A DNA stretch of 6,717 bases from Anaerolineae bacterium (GTDB taxonomy: Bacteria > Chloroflexota > Anaerolineae > E26-bin7), in assembly GCA_029933115.1 (NCBI GenBank), contig JAOZOT010000197.1:1-6717 (forward strand), in the 5' to 3' direction. Position numbers and translations under genes: made by a program. The notes below the pieces were generated by a model. It had not been told where the DNA came from and made no database searches. It saw only the letters and a list, made by a program, of their open reading frames with translations. Positions within the stretch are counted from its first letter, which is position 1. Each line of letters opens with the position of its first letter. This document shows positions 1 through 6,481 of this stretch, piece by piece.

Positions 1-255
1 AGAACAGCGGTCGGGTGGGCGTTGTTTCGGTATCTTTACGATTACCAACCGTGGGAGAGCAGAGAACACTTTAAGCGAGTCATGGCCCGCCCGCGCCACG
101 AGCCGTTATTGATGCACTATAGATGGTATGATTTTCACGAGTCGGTAAATACACTAAGATTTGCGTCCCCGTTTAGCCGAGTTGTTTATTGGCACGTTCA
201 ATACATACTCAAACTAGGAGGGTATCTCGATGACAAAGACAAAGATGACGCGTGA
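1..255 (+). CDS. Hypothetical protein, probably 5'-truncated by the window edge
   Basis: I do not recognise this protein. The reading frame is open from base 1 to a TGA at 253-255, giving 84 visible residues, so the gene probably begins before the window. A TTG at 22 could serve as a start (77 residues), with a G-rich stretch just ahead of it, but nothing forces that choice. The visible part is rich in aromatic and basic residues, notably a Tyr/Trp/Phe-rich beginning (FRYLYDYQPW), and ends in a short acidic tail (DDKDKDDA). No signal peptide, clear membrane segment or catalytic motif is visible. Its last 26 bases overlap the next gene, whose ribosome site lies inside it, so the two are probably co-transcribed and partly co-translated. 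Existence of the gene is likely; function is unknown. Confidence 0.55.
   Translation, partial: RTAVGWALFRYLYDYQPWESREHFKRVMARPRHEPLLMHYRWYDFHESVNTLRFASPFSRVVYWHVQYILKLGGYLDDKDKDDA
216..222 (+). promoter_or_regulatory. Strong Shine-Dalgarno site for the 124-residue gene
   Basis: AGGAGGG ends seven bases before the ATG at 230. It sits inside the end of the upstream gene and fixes 230 as the start of the next one. It indicates a host with a classical anti-Shine-Dalgarno sequence. Confidence 0.85.
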
Positions 256-604
256 ACAGATGCTTGATGAGCTAACGGATTTCATCTCAGAATACCGCCG
301 CGCCAACCCGTTTATCTGGTTCATCGGCATCCCACAACTCAATGGCCCGCCAGACATGATTAGCACATCGCTCCGCGGCTACTTCGTGGAGAACTATTGG
401 CAGCCGATTGACGACGAGCGCGCCGAGTGCTGCGACGAAGTGCCTGTGGATAGCACCAACGCGATGTATCTGGCCGAGCATTGCGCCTCTAAAGAGCATG
501 TCCGCAGGATCTTGGAGCGCCGCGATGACGAGGCTTTGGAGCGCGAATATCAATATATGTTAGCCTCCATCGCCCAAATTCTGGAGGGAGCGGTTAGCGA
601 ATGA
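230..604 (+). CDS. Hypothetical protein, 124 residues, upstream partner of the VWA gene
   Basis: I do not recognise a family. The start is well supported by an AGGAGGG site seven bases upstream. The product is acidic and probably soluble. Residues 7-25 and 88-120 look helical and charged (for example RRILERRDDEALEREYQY), flanking a hydrophobic, Pro/Gly-containing stretch at about 28-45 (PFIWFIGIPQLNGPP). There are three cysteines (67, 68, 85), not in a recognisable metal site. The TGA at 602-604 overlaps the ATG of the next gene as ATGA, so translation is probably coupled to the HExxH-VWA protein, suggesting the two act together or in fixed ratio. It has no P-loop, so it is not the missing MoxR-type ATPase. 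The coding call is strong; any function is open. Confidence 0.8.
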   Translation: MTKTKMTREQMLDELTDFISEYRRANPFIWFIGIPQLNGPPDMISTSLRGYFVENYWQPIDDERAECCDEVPVDSTNAMYLAEHCASKEHVRRILERRDDEALEREYQYMLASIAQILEGAVSE

Positions 605-1800
605 ATAAAAACGAGGACGTTGATCTCAAAATTCGCGCCGCCCGCCTGCTGACGCTGAAAAATGCTCCATATCTTGGGGCGGCCCTCTGGCGTATGCGCA
701 TCATCAAGTCAGATCGTGTGCCCACCGCCGGCGTGGATAAGTGGTGGCGACTGTACGTCAATTCAGACTTTGTTGCCAAAATATCCACAGAGGAGTTGGC
801 CGGAGTGTGGGCACACGAGGCTTGGCATTTGCTGAGAGGACACGCTCGGCGTGCCGAAGCACTAGGAATTTCTTACGAAGATAAGAGTGCTGAGAACGCC
901 GCCCGCGCTGAGATATGGAATGTGGCTGCGGACTGCGAAATTAACGACGATCTCAAAGACTTCAAGCTGCCCGCCGGGGTGGTGTATCCGAGTACGTTCG
1001 GGCTGGACAACGACGAGTTGGCAGAGACTTACTACAAAAAGTTACAAAAGAAAACCAAAGTCGTCACCGTCTCCAGCGGCTCTGGGTCCGGCGGCCCACA
1101 GCGCGAGTGGGAGGATGGCCCCGACGGTACCGGAGTTAGTGCTGGAGAGGCCGAGATCATCCGTCGCAAAGTGGCCGAGGACGCCGCTAAAATGGCCGGA
1201 AGCCTGCCCGCTGGCGTAGAACGATGGACAAAAGAAATTCTCCAGCCGACCGTGGACTGGAGAACGTTATTGCGCGGCGCTTTGCGCGGAGCTATCTGTA
1301 ACCAGACCGGCAAAGTGGATTATACTTATTATAAACCGTCCCGCCGCCAAAGCGTCGTACCGAACGTGGTCTTACCGTGCCTGCGGGGGCCGTCGCCCAA
1401 AGTCAGCGTCATCATTGACACTTCGGGGTCTATGAGCGGAGACGACCTCGGCGCGGCGCTGGCGGAGACGCACGGCGTTCTGCAAACACTAAACACCAGC
1501 ATAAGCGTTTACTCTTGTGACACAGAGCCGTACAAGTGTGGCCTCGTTCGGAGCGCTCGCGATATTCGTCTCGTCGGCGGCGGTGGGACTGATATGATGC
1601 CCGCTTTGCGGGAGGCCGCCAAAGAACGGCCCGACATTACCGTTGTCTTCACGGATGGGTACGTTCTGGGGTGGGACAAAGAGAAGCCGCGTGGCTTGAA
1701 AGACGTAATTATCGTACTGATTGAATCAACAGAGTATTCGTATAGTGGCCGCCCGCCGACGCCGAAGTGGGCCGAAGTTATCGAAGTTACCAGGACCTAG
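601..1800 (+). CDS. DUF2201-type HExxH metallopeptidase-like / VWA domain protein
   Basis: The product has 399 residues and two domains. The N-terminal part (about 10-150) resembles the putative metallopeptidase domain of the DUF2201 family: HEAWHLLRGH at 72-81 gives HExxH plus a third histidine, followed by WNVAADCEINDDL at 106-118. A Ser/Gly-rich linker (about 157-182) leads to a VWA domain with a complete MIDAS: DTSGS at 273-277, Thr330-Asp331 in GGGGTD, and Asp352 in VFTDG. Whether it cleaves peptides is unproven; in cellular relatives the HExxH motif is conserved but activity is poorly known. VWA proteins of this kind usually pair with MoxR-type AAA+ ATPases as remodelling machines; that partner is not in the window. 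The start has GGAGGGAG (583-590) ten bases upstream and overlaps the previous stop as ATGA. The 3' end overlaps the convergent minus-strand gene by 14 bases. Confidence 0.9.
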   Translation: MNKNEDVDLKIRAARLLTLKNAPYLGAALWRMRIIKSDRVPTAGVDKWWRLYVNSDFVAKISTEELAGVWAHEAWHLLRGHARRAEALGISYEDKSAENAARAEIWNVAADCEINDDLKDFKLPAGVVYPSTFGLDNDELAETYYKKLQKKTKVVTVSSGSGSGGPQREWEDGPDGTGVSAGEAEIIRRKVAEDAAKMAGSLPAGVERWTKEILQPTVDWRTLLRGALRGAICNQTGKVDYTYYKPSRRQSVVPNVVLPCLRGPSPKVSVIIDTSGSMSGDDLGAALAETHGVLQTLNTSISVYSCDTEPYKCGLVRSARDIRLVGGGGTDMMPALREAAKERPDITVVFTDGYVLGWDKEKPRGLKDVIIVLIESTEYSYSGRPPTPKWAEVIEVTRT

Positions 1801-2107
1801 CCTTGATATTCCGAAAAACGTCCTGCGCCGACGCCTCGCTCTTGGCCCGCTGGTGTACTTCTGCAAACCACTTCTGGAACTGCTCTAACCCGATAGCCCT
1901 ACGAATGTGGTCACATCGCGGATATGCTTTGCACGGCCTGCCGCCGGGACAGCGATCCTGCGGGACGGGTGCGCCTTGTAGCCAAAGATCGCGGATGGTA
2001 TCCAGCCCCCACGAGTAGTGTCCTACGATCGGAGCAAGCGTGGCGTAGAGTTGTGGGTATGTCACCAGCTTTATTTCTGGCGGAAGTCTATTCGCTTTCT
2101 TCGTCAC
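1787..2107 (-). CDS. Hypothetical Cys-rich protein encoded directly after the portal
   Basis: I do not recognise this 106-residue protein. The frame is open back to an ATG at 2230, but that would bury 41 residues in the portal gene; GTG at 2107, giving a 20-base overlap with the portal end and a G-rich stretch ahead, is preferred. A second GTG near residue 15 is possible; there is no internal ATG. Residues 19-50 include DTIRDLWLQGAPVP, which resembles the recognition-helix and wing edge of small HTH proteins such as phage Nu1 or MerR types, though weakly. Next comes C53-x5-C59-x5-C65-x-H67, a possible zinc site, then a charged helical tail. Its position after the portal suggests a virion-assembly or DNA-binding accessory role, but that is inference. 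Its stop lies 14 bases inside the convergent VWA gene. Confidence 0.7.
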   Translation of the reverse strand: MTKKANRLPPEIKLVTYPQLYATLAPIVGHYSWGLDTIRDLWLQGAPVPQDRCPGGRPCKAYPRCDHIRRAIGLEQFQKWFAEVHQRAKSEASAQDVFRNIKARSW

Positions 2108-3566
2108 CGGTGCCCCCCGCCTGGAGCATTCTAAGCAGACGTTTGCCCACGGACTGCCCCTGCGCGTCCTCTTGCATTCTGCGCTTTTCGACTTCCCAAT
2201 TCCGCCCGCGTTCCAGCGCCGCCGTCTCACGAGAGACGATCTGCATATCCCGCTCCATCTGGAGAGTTTGCACGGTTTCGCGTGGGTCGGTCGGGAGCGG
2301 GTCGCTCCAGTTTGGCAGAGCGCGTAGATCGCTGAAACCCTTTAGCTCCAGACACCTTTCGAGAAGATTGGATAGTACTTTACCGTAAGTCTGCCGCTTT
2401 TGGCCGAGCTTGTTGAGCGCGTCCATATACAGCACCCGCAGACCGAAGTTGGTGACGTTGCCGATTTTCTCTTTGAAAACCGATGGGTCTGCCTCTCTGC
2501 CGATGGTCCAGAACGCCTCGCGGATGATTTGGAAGAAGTTGAACACCGCCGGCAGGTCGGACTGCATTTCGAGATTGAAGATTTCGGCCTTGTCCGGCGT
2601 GGTAGCCACCGTCCAGAATGCCTCGACCGCGGTATCCTGAACCTGGGACGGCTCGATGCCGATACCGATAGTGCGCGGGTGGGCGTGGAAACGAATAATG
2701 CGGTTTACGTTGGAGAGAATGAAGTTTATCTCGTCGTTGATGTTCTTTACGTTTTCCAGATCCGCCATACCCCAGTAAGACCGCGCCGATGGGAGGTTTT
2801 GCCCGTCGAACAGCGGACAGAACGGCCAGATTTCCTCATCGCCCGCCGGCTGCCAACGTGGGACCTCATCGTCTAACAGTCTGAGCCTGTCGGGGGAAGT
2901 TTTAGGTTTGAAACGAATGAAGTCCTGGATATACCAGCCCTCTTCGCCCCCGAACTCCGGCCCGTAGACGATTAGCTGACGAAAGTCCGCGTCGCGAATG
3001 TCGCCGTCTTTGTCTCTGCGTTTGACTGGGAATTGGATACTGTAAGCGCGTACTTTGTCCCTGTCGTCGCCCTTTACCAGCACACTAACGATGCCTGGAT
3101 CCAGCACGACAAACCTCGGTATCTCATCGTCCGCGACCAAACGAAGCACAAAGTGGCCCGTCACAGCCCCGTAAACGCCCGTTCTGGAAAGAACCGTGTG
3201 AATGCCGCCGCTTCGCTCCCAAACCTGCTCCAAATAGCGGCGGGCTTCTTGAATTTTCTCCGGTGCCGGAGCCTGGTCTAGCGTTGGAGCCTCGCCCTCG
3301 GACACAGCCTCGGTTGGCACAAGATCGAAGTCTAACAAGTCGCCGCGAACGGGGTCGCCAAACAGCCTGGAAACAGTACGATCTACGAGAACGCCGCAGA
3401 GGTTGATGGTGACGTTATCGTTGTGCCCGCCTTCCTTGACCTTCAACCATTGGCGGTGCTTGCCTTCGTAGAATCGCCAGTTCTCTAACAGCGCAGTTTG
3501 GCGGGCGGTTAGCTCGCTTTCCTGCGCGTCAAATTCTGCATGTACGATGTCGTAATCTATTGTCAT
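2088..3566 (-). CDS. Phage portal protein (SPP1 gp6-like)
   Basis: The 492-residue product is the ring protein at the capsid vertex through which DNA enters and leaves and to which the terminase motor docks. Evidence includes the N-terminal YEGKH motif (33-37), the NVTINLCGVLVDRTVSRLFG segment (51-70) typical of the gp6-like family, and the stem-wing region around SYWGMADLENVKNINDEINF (263-282). This is followed by a long helical part and a C-terminal segment with DPLPTDPRET (422-431) and the SRETAAL motif (445-451). The length is normal for SPP1-type portals. A low-complexity acidic/Pro-rich insert lies at about 82-105. The ATG at 3566 has GAGGG four bases upstream and lies just behind its own candidate promoter in the gap after terL. 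Unlike the usual order, no MuF-like, scaffold, protease or capsid gene follows. Confidence 0.92.
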   Translation of the reverse strand: MTIDYDIVHAEFDAQESELTARQTALLENWRFYEGKHRQWLKVKEGGHNDNVTINLCGVLVDRTVSRLFGDPVRGDLLDFDLVPTEAVSEGEAPTLDQAPAPEKIQEARRYLEQVWERSGGIHTVLSRTGVYGAVTGHFVLRLVADDEIPRFVVLDPGIVSVLVKGDDRDKVRAYSIQFPVKRRDKDGDIRDADFRQLIVYGPEFGGEEGWYIQDFIRFKPKTSPDRLRLLDDEVPRWQPAGDEEIWPFCPLFDGQNLPSARSYWGMADLENVKNINDEINFILSNVNRIIRFHAHPRTIGIGIEPSQVQDTAVEAFWTVATTPDKAEIFNLEMQSDLPAVFNFFQIIREAFWTIGREADPSVFKEKIGNVTNFGLRVLYMDALNKLGQKRQTYGKVLSNLLERCLELKGFSDLRALPNWSDPLPTDPRETVQTLQMERDMQIVSRETAALERGRNWEVEKRRMQEDAQGQSVGKRLLRMLQAGGTGDEESE

Positions 3567-3586
3567 AAGTCCCTCTCACACTTTCA

Positions 3587-3614
3587 AGAGTACCACATTT
3601 TGCAATTTAGTCAA
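3587..3614 (-). promoter_or_regulatory. Candidate promoter for the portal gene
   Basis: In the 53-base gap between terL and the portal, the minus strand carries TTGACT (-35, 3614-3609), a 16-base spacer, and TACTCT (-10, 3592-3587). A TG one base upstream of the hexamer makes it an extended -10. Transcription would start near 3580, leaving a leader of about 14 bases that just holds the GAGGG ribosome site. The hexamers, spacer length and TG position closely match the promoter at 6523-6550, which raises confidence beyond what the -10 alone would give. Confidence 0.55.
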
Positions 3615-3619
3615 ACGAA

Positions 3620-5131
3620 CTACGTCGAGTAGAATGGATTATCGCCAGCGAAAACCTTCACAGAAGCCAACCCCACCGGCTCAGCCATCAAAAGCATCAC
3701 AGCGTCCGCCTTGTCCGGCGAGCGTCCTAGCTTTTTCTTTATGTCGTCTTTGCCCGTCACCTTCCGCCCGCTGGCGAGTTGTGTCCACGTCACCGCTGCT
3801 AACTCTGAGATTAGCTCTTGGTCGTCCGGCAGCGCCAAAAGTTCCTCCTCGGGATAGAGATTTGGGTTTAGCCTTTCCATCAGCTTCCAATAGTACAAAG
3901 ATCGCTCGTTGTTGAAGCGTAGTTCGCCGGATTTATCGGTTTCGCGTGTGTGGGATGAGACGTGAACGAAGTTGATATTCGCCCCCAGATTTTTCGCCAC
4001 GTCCGCCGCCCCCACGCCTACGCCAGCCGCGTCTACGTTTACCGGAACAGCGGGATCGTCGCGGACTTTCTCGATAATTCGGCCCGCCGTGGCGTCGGTA
4101 TCTGGTTTGGTCATCACGTCGAGCGGCCCCACCCACCAGTCGTCGTACAGAGAAGCGAGGACGGTGTTGCTTTTGCCGTGGCTGCCCACGTCTACGCCTA
4201 CTCTTATGAGTTGACGATTTGGGTTGTCTCTACGTTCGTACCAGCGCCGAACCGCGGCCTCCAACCAAGCGAGCGGGATAAGTGACCCCTCAGCGTCCTC
4301 AGCGAACTCTCCCAAAACGTGCTGGCGGTACGCGACACTATCTTCCCCGAACAGCGCCGCCAACTCTCTCGCCCGCTCAGCAAAGCCTGGGACTTCGGCC
4401 TCCGCGATCTCTTTGGAGACGTGAAGTGCTAACCAACCCTCTAAGCCTGTCTGTGTCCGATAAAAACGCCCGGCGGGGACGCCTGGTGTGGATACTGCCA
4501 GCGCCATGAATGGGTTGCCGAGACTGCCGGCGAGTGCGGAAGTCCAGATACCATCCGGTATCTCTTTGGCCTCGTCGAATACGTATAAGACCAGCGGGGC
4601 GTGGATACCCTCGATGCGGGCGGGGTCTGTGGCTGTGATAGCCAGCGCCTCCCGCTTAGCCGCCAGCCGCAGGCGCGTAGCCATCAGATGCTCGCCGTCT
4701 TTGAAGTGAAAGCCAAACTTTTCGAGATTGTTACGGCCCGCCGGCCCGCCGCGGACCCAGTAGTGGATCTCCGGCCAAAGCATTTCGCTCAGCTGTCGCC
4801 AAGCGAGCGCCGTCGTAGCAACGACGACAGCCGGAAAGCAGCACAGCGCCCACAGCGTGGCCCACGCCGCCGTGACAGACTTACCGCAGCCGCGGGGCGA
4901 GCGTAGTGAGACTTTCTCGTGTGTTATTAGACCTTCGAGGGCGTTTTTCTGGAAAGAGCGCGGCTCGCCGCACAGAACGTCCTCGACGAAGCCGACGGGG
5001 TTTTTCTGATATTGTGTAAGAACTGGAAATCCATAAGTGCGTTCTAAGCTCGGCTTCGGGAGGCCGAGTTCTTTGGCTCTAACCAGCGCCGCCAGAAGTT
5101 TCTGTTTCTCCGTTACCGACAGTTGTGTCAT
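3620..5131 (-). CDS. terL: Phage terminase large subunit (packaging ATPase-nuclease)
   Basis: This 503-residue motor protein cuts concatemeric phage DNA and pumps it into the prohead. The N-terminal ATPase shows an adenine-binding type RSFQ (58-61), Walker A SPRGCGKS (78-85), Walker B VLYVFDE with Asp186-Glu187, and coupling motif STP (214-216). The C-terminal RNase H-like nuclease has its acidic residues in order: Asp314 in GVDVGSHGKS, Asp367 in VNVDAAGVGVG, and Asp473/Asp476 in SPDKADA. The FNNERSLYYW segment (407-416) is also typical. Length and domain order are normal with no missing catalytic residue. The ATG at 5131 is the first plausible start, with no alternative before residue 30; its ribosome site is weak and lies inside the terS-like gene, which it overlaps by 53 bases, so coupled translation is likely. 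Confidence 0.96.
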   Translation of the reverse strand: MTQLSVTEKQKLLAALVRAKELGLPKPSLERTYGFPVLTQYQKNPVGFVEDVLCGEPRSFQKNALEGLITHEKVSLRSPRGCGKSVTAAWATLWALCCFPAVVVATTALAWRQLSEMLWPEIHYWVRGGPAGRNNLEKFGFHFKDGEHLMATRLRLAAKREALAITATDPARIEGIHAPLVLYVFDEAKEIPDGIWTSALAGSLGNPFMALAVSTPGVPAGRFYRTQTGLEGWLALHVSKEIAEAEVPGFAERARELAALFGEDSVAYRQHVLGEFAEDAEGSLIPLAWLEAAVRRWYERRDNPNRQLIRVGVDVGSHGKSNTVLASLYDDWWVGPLDVMTKPDTDATAGRIIEKVRDDPAVPVNVDAAGVGVGAADVAKNLGANINFVHVSSHTRETDKSGELRFNNERSLYYWKLMERLNPNLYPEEELLALPDDQELISELAAVTWTQLASGRKVTGKDDIKKKLGRSPDKADAVMLLMAEPVGLASVKVFAGDNPFYST

Positions 5132-5642
5132 CTACGCTCTCAGCATCCCAAGATTCTAAGAGCCGCGCGATTTCTTTGTCTAGTTGCTCCTCATTCATCT
5201 TTGCGATCTTATCAAGATATTCCGGCCTGTCCGCCAACATCATCTTCAGTTCGAGTGCCGTTTTCAGCCCCCGCAAAGCCGCGTTGGTGTCCGCGAAGCC
5301 CTCTACCAACAGTTTATCCAGCGCGAGACTTTCCAACGCTTTAGCGATTTTCTCTACGCGTTCGTAGAGTTCGGCTTTGTCGGCGGCGGCCAGGTCGAAC
5401 GCTTCCGCGGCGACGGCGCGTTTGTATTCCAGCCCGCGGCGCTCCCACTCCCACTTTTTGGCGGCCTCACCCCAACTGGAGGTATAGCCCTTGCGCGTGG
5501 GGCGGTGGCCGTGTTTCTGTTCATAGTAAGTGTAGTAAGCCTCGGACAGACTTTGCGTAGGGAGATAAAAGTCTTTGAAGCGGTTATACCACAGGTCCGG
5601 CTCGTCTGGTAGTTGCTCCCACGGCTTTAGTTTCTCTGTCAT
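5079..5642 (-). CDS. terS: Terminase small subunit-like DNA-binding protein
   Basis: The product (187 residues) is probably the packaging-site recognition protein that brings the large terminase to phage DNA. The N-terminal part follows a pattern common in phage small terminases: a PWEQLPDEPDLWYNRFKDFY opening (7-26), a helix-turn-helix-like segment (about 30-64), then SWGEAAKKWEWERRGLEYKRA (56-76). Residues 77-165 look like long charged helices suitable for oligomerisation, ending with EYLDKIAKMNEEQLDKEIARLLE (141-163). The C-terminal 20 residues are low-complexity Thr/Gly/Glu, which may reflect double coding with terL. The ATG at 5642 has GGAG eight bases upstream and overlaps the previous stop as ATGA. 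The assignment rests on this pattern and on position immediately before terL; sequence identity in this family is always low. Confidence 0.8.
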   Translation of the reverse strand: MTEKLKPWEQLPDEPDLWYNRFKDFYLPTQSLSEAYYTYYEQKHGHRPTRKGYTSSWGEAAKKWEWERRGLEYKRAVAAEAFDLAAADKAELYERVEKIAKALESLALDKLLVEGFADTNAALRGLKTALELKMMLADRPEYLDKIAKMNEEQLDKEIARLLESWDAESVDDTTVGNGETETSGGAG

Positions 5643-6121
5643 GGTATAAACTCCGCGCCGCAGTTAGGACAGATAACGGTTTTTGGCTGCGGCGGCTCCA
5701 CGGGTTCTAGAAAAAGATCGGGGATCTCGTCAATGTCAATAGTTGGAATGTCCGCCAGCCGCTCTTTGACTTCAGCCGAGAGTTCTGAGATAAGCGCGTC
5801 TAGTTTTTCTCTGTTGCGGGCGGCCATTTCTCCAATGGGGTCGAACGTCGCCAACACAACATCTGTCTCGTCGTCTGTGAGGTCTACGATGAGCGCGGGG
5901 ATGGTTTCGTGCGGCAAAATGCCGACGCGGAGATGGCCGTCGATAAGCTCGTACTCGTCGTCCCCGACTTCACGTACAATAACCGCCCCGACGAAGCCGA
6001 TGTCTTTTAGCACAGAGCGGAAGGCTTGGACTTGCTCTCTGGGATGTTTGCGCCAATTCTTCGGGTTGGGACGAATTTTCGCCGCCGGAATGCGTTTGAA
6101 TGCTTTTACTCTGTCTCGCAT
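5639..6121 (-). CDS. ParB/sulfiredoxin-fold domain protein of a phage packaging cluster
   Basis: The 160-residue product opens with FKRIPAAKIRPNPKNWRKHP (8-27), the typical first strand and Asn-x-R segment of ParB N-terminal (ParB/Srx) domains. It continues with FVGAVIVRE (43-51) and the signature DGHLR (61-65), the counterpart of the ParB GHxR nucleotide-binding motif. A helical region (about 83-125) and a Pro-rich linker lead to a terminal CPNCG at 151-155, half of a zinc ribbon. No HTH DNA-binding domain or dimerisation tail follows, so it is not a segregation ParB. In phages such proteins often sit by terminase or methyltransferase genes; nuclease or CTPase activity is only inferred. The frame stays open to an ATG at 6229, but 6121 is preferred: the ParB fold starts there, GGGAG lies ten bases upstream, and overlap with the previous gene falls to 16 bases. 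Confidence 0.88.
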   Translation of the reverse strand: MRDRVKAFKRIPAAKIRPNPKNWRKHPREQVQAFRSVLKDIGFVGAVIVREVGDDEYELIDGHLRVGILPHETIPALIVDLTDDETDVVLATFDPIGEMAARNREKLDALISELSAEVKERLADIPTIDIDEIPDLFLEPVEPPQPKTVICPNCGAEFIP

Positions 6122-6426
6122 TTGTCCACTACTCCCACGCTCCAATGTTCTGTAAACTTTTGCGCCGCTATTACCGCCGTTGCCACTTCTTCGGGCGGGA
6201 TGGGGCGGGCGTCGAATGCTTCTACCCACGTCCTCGTTAGATATGTCACAGATTTCGCCCGCTGCATTGGGAAGTCGTTATACCGATCTTCAAGAAACCA
6301 CAAAAGTCGAGCTTGGGTATCAGTCTCTTTGACCGCTAACACATAAAACTTGCGCTTATAAAGCATAACTAGCAGCTTTATGGGTTTATTTCTAAAAACG
6401 CCGCCGAGACATAACAATAACTTCAT
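6106..6426 (-). CDS. Hypothetical protein, 106 residues, first gene after the leader terminator
   Basis: I do not recognise a family. The frame is in step with the downstream cluster and overlaps the ParB-like gene by 16 bases, so it is likely real. The N-terminal 20 residues (MKLLLCLGGVFRNKPIKLLV) are hydrophobic with two Lys but do not form a convincing signal peptide. Residues 24-60 look like a small mixed alpha/beta unit (KRKFYVLAVKETDTQARLLW) and residues 77-92 a helix (PPEEVATAVIAAQKF). The start is uncertain. ATG at 6426 has only a weak GTGAG and comes directly after the T-run of an intrinsic terminator; ATG at 6366 would give 86 residues but also lacks a ribosome site. Position suggests a packaging or regulatory accessory protein, without direct evidence. 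Confidence 0.65.
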   Translation of the reverse strand: MKLLLCLGGVFRNKPIKLLVMLYKRKFYVLAVKETDTQARLLWFLEDRYNDFPMQRAKSVTYLTRTWVEAFDARPIPPEEVATAVIAAQKFTEHWSVGVVDKCETE

Positions 6427-6433
6427 AACTCAC

Positions 6434-6479
6434 AAAAACAGGATTGGACGGAGAGGGGAGCGTAATCCGTCCAACCCTG
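6434..6479 (-). terminator. Rho-independent terminator or attenuator in the packaging-operon leader
   Basis: On the minus strand the arms CAGGGTTGGACGG (6479-6467) and CCGTCCAATCCTG (6451-6439) form a 13-base-pair stem with a single G-U pair around a 15-base loop. TTTTT (6438-6434) follows at once. The plus strand lacks a T-run, and there the G-U pair becomes an A-C mismatch, so the element is oriented leftward. It lies between the promoter at 6523-6550 and the gene starting at 6426, only seven bases before that ATG. It could end transcripts from the upstream zinc-ribbon gene, or act as a leader terminator that must be read through. Confidence 0.8.
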
Positions 6480-6481
6480 CG

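Noticed and set aside
1032..1313. A 93-codon minus-strand frame inside the VWA gene
   Set aside because: Antisense shadow covering the linker and the start of the VWA region; no supporting start signal.
1412..1445. TTGACA at about 1417 on the plus strand as a promoter
   Set aside because: It encodes the MIDAS segment of the VWA domain and has no -10 at 15-19 bases.
1772..1789. Tandem CGAAGTTA repeat near the end of the VWA gene
   Set aside because: Two short copies encoding the Glu-Val pairs of EVIEV; explained by coding sequence.
1791..1825. Inverted repeat CAGGAC/GTCCTG at the convergent junction, considered as a bidirectional terminator
   Set aside because: Only six pairs with a 23-base loop, and no T-run on either strand.
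2108..2230. Upstream extension of the post-portal gene to an ATG at 2230
   Set aside because: These 41 residues are basic and Cys-containing without pattern and lie entirely in the portal coding region; GTG 2107 gives a normal short overlap.
2400..2876. A 158-codon plus-strand frame antisense to the portal
   Set aside because: It is a shadow of the portal codons; the portal frame carries clear family motifs, and no ribosome site or protein-like motif supports the antisense frame.
3962..4285. Long plus-strand frames antisense to terL
   Set aside because: They mirror the third-position bias of terL, whose ATPase and nuclease motifs are complete on the other strand.
6122..6229. A 36-residue N-terminal extension of the ParB-like gene, from an ATG at 6229
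   Set aside because: It is Arg/Gly/Pro-rich with no family match, lies wholly inside the 106-residue gene in another frame, and the ParB fold begins right after ATG 6121, which has its own GGGAG.
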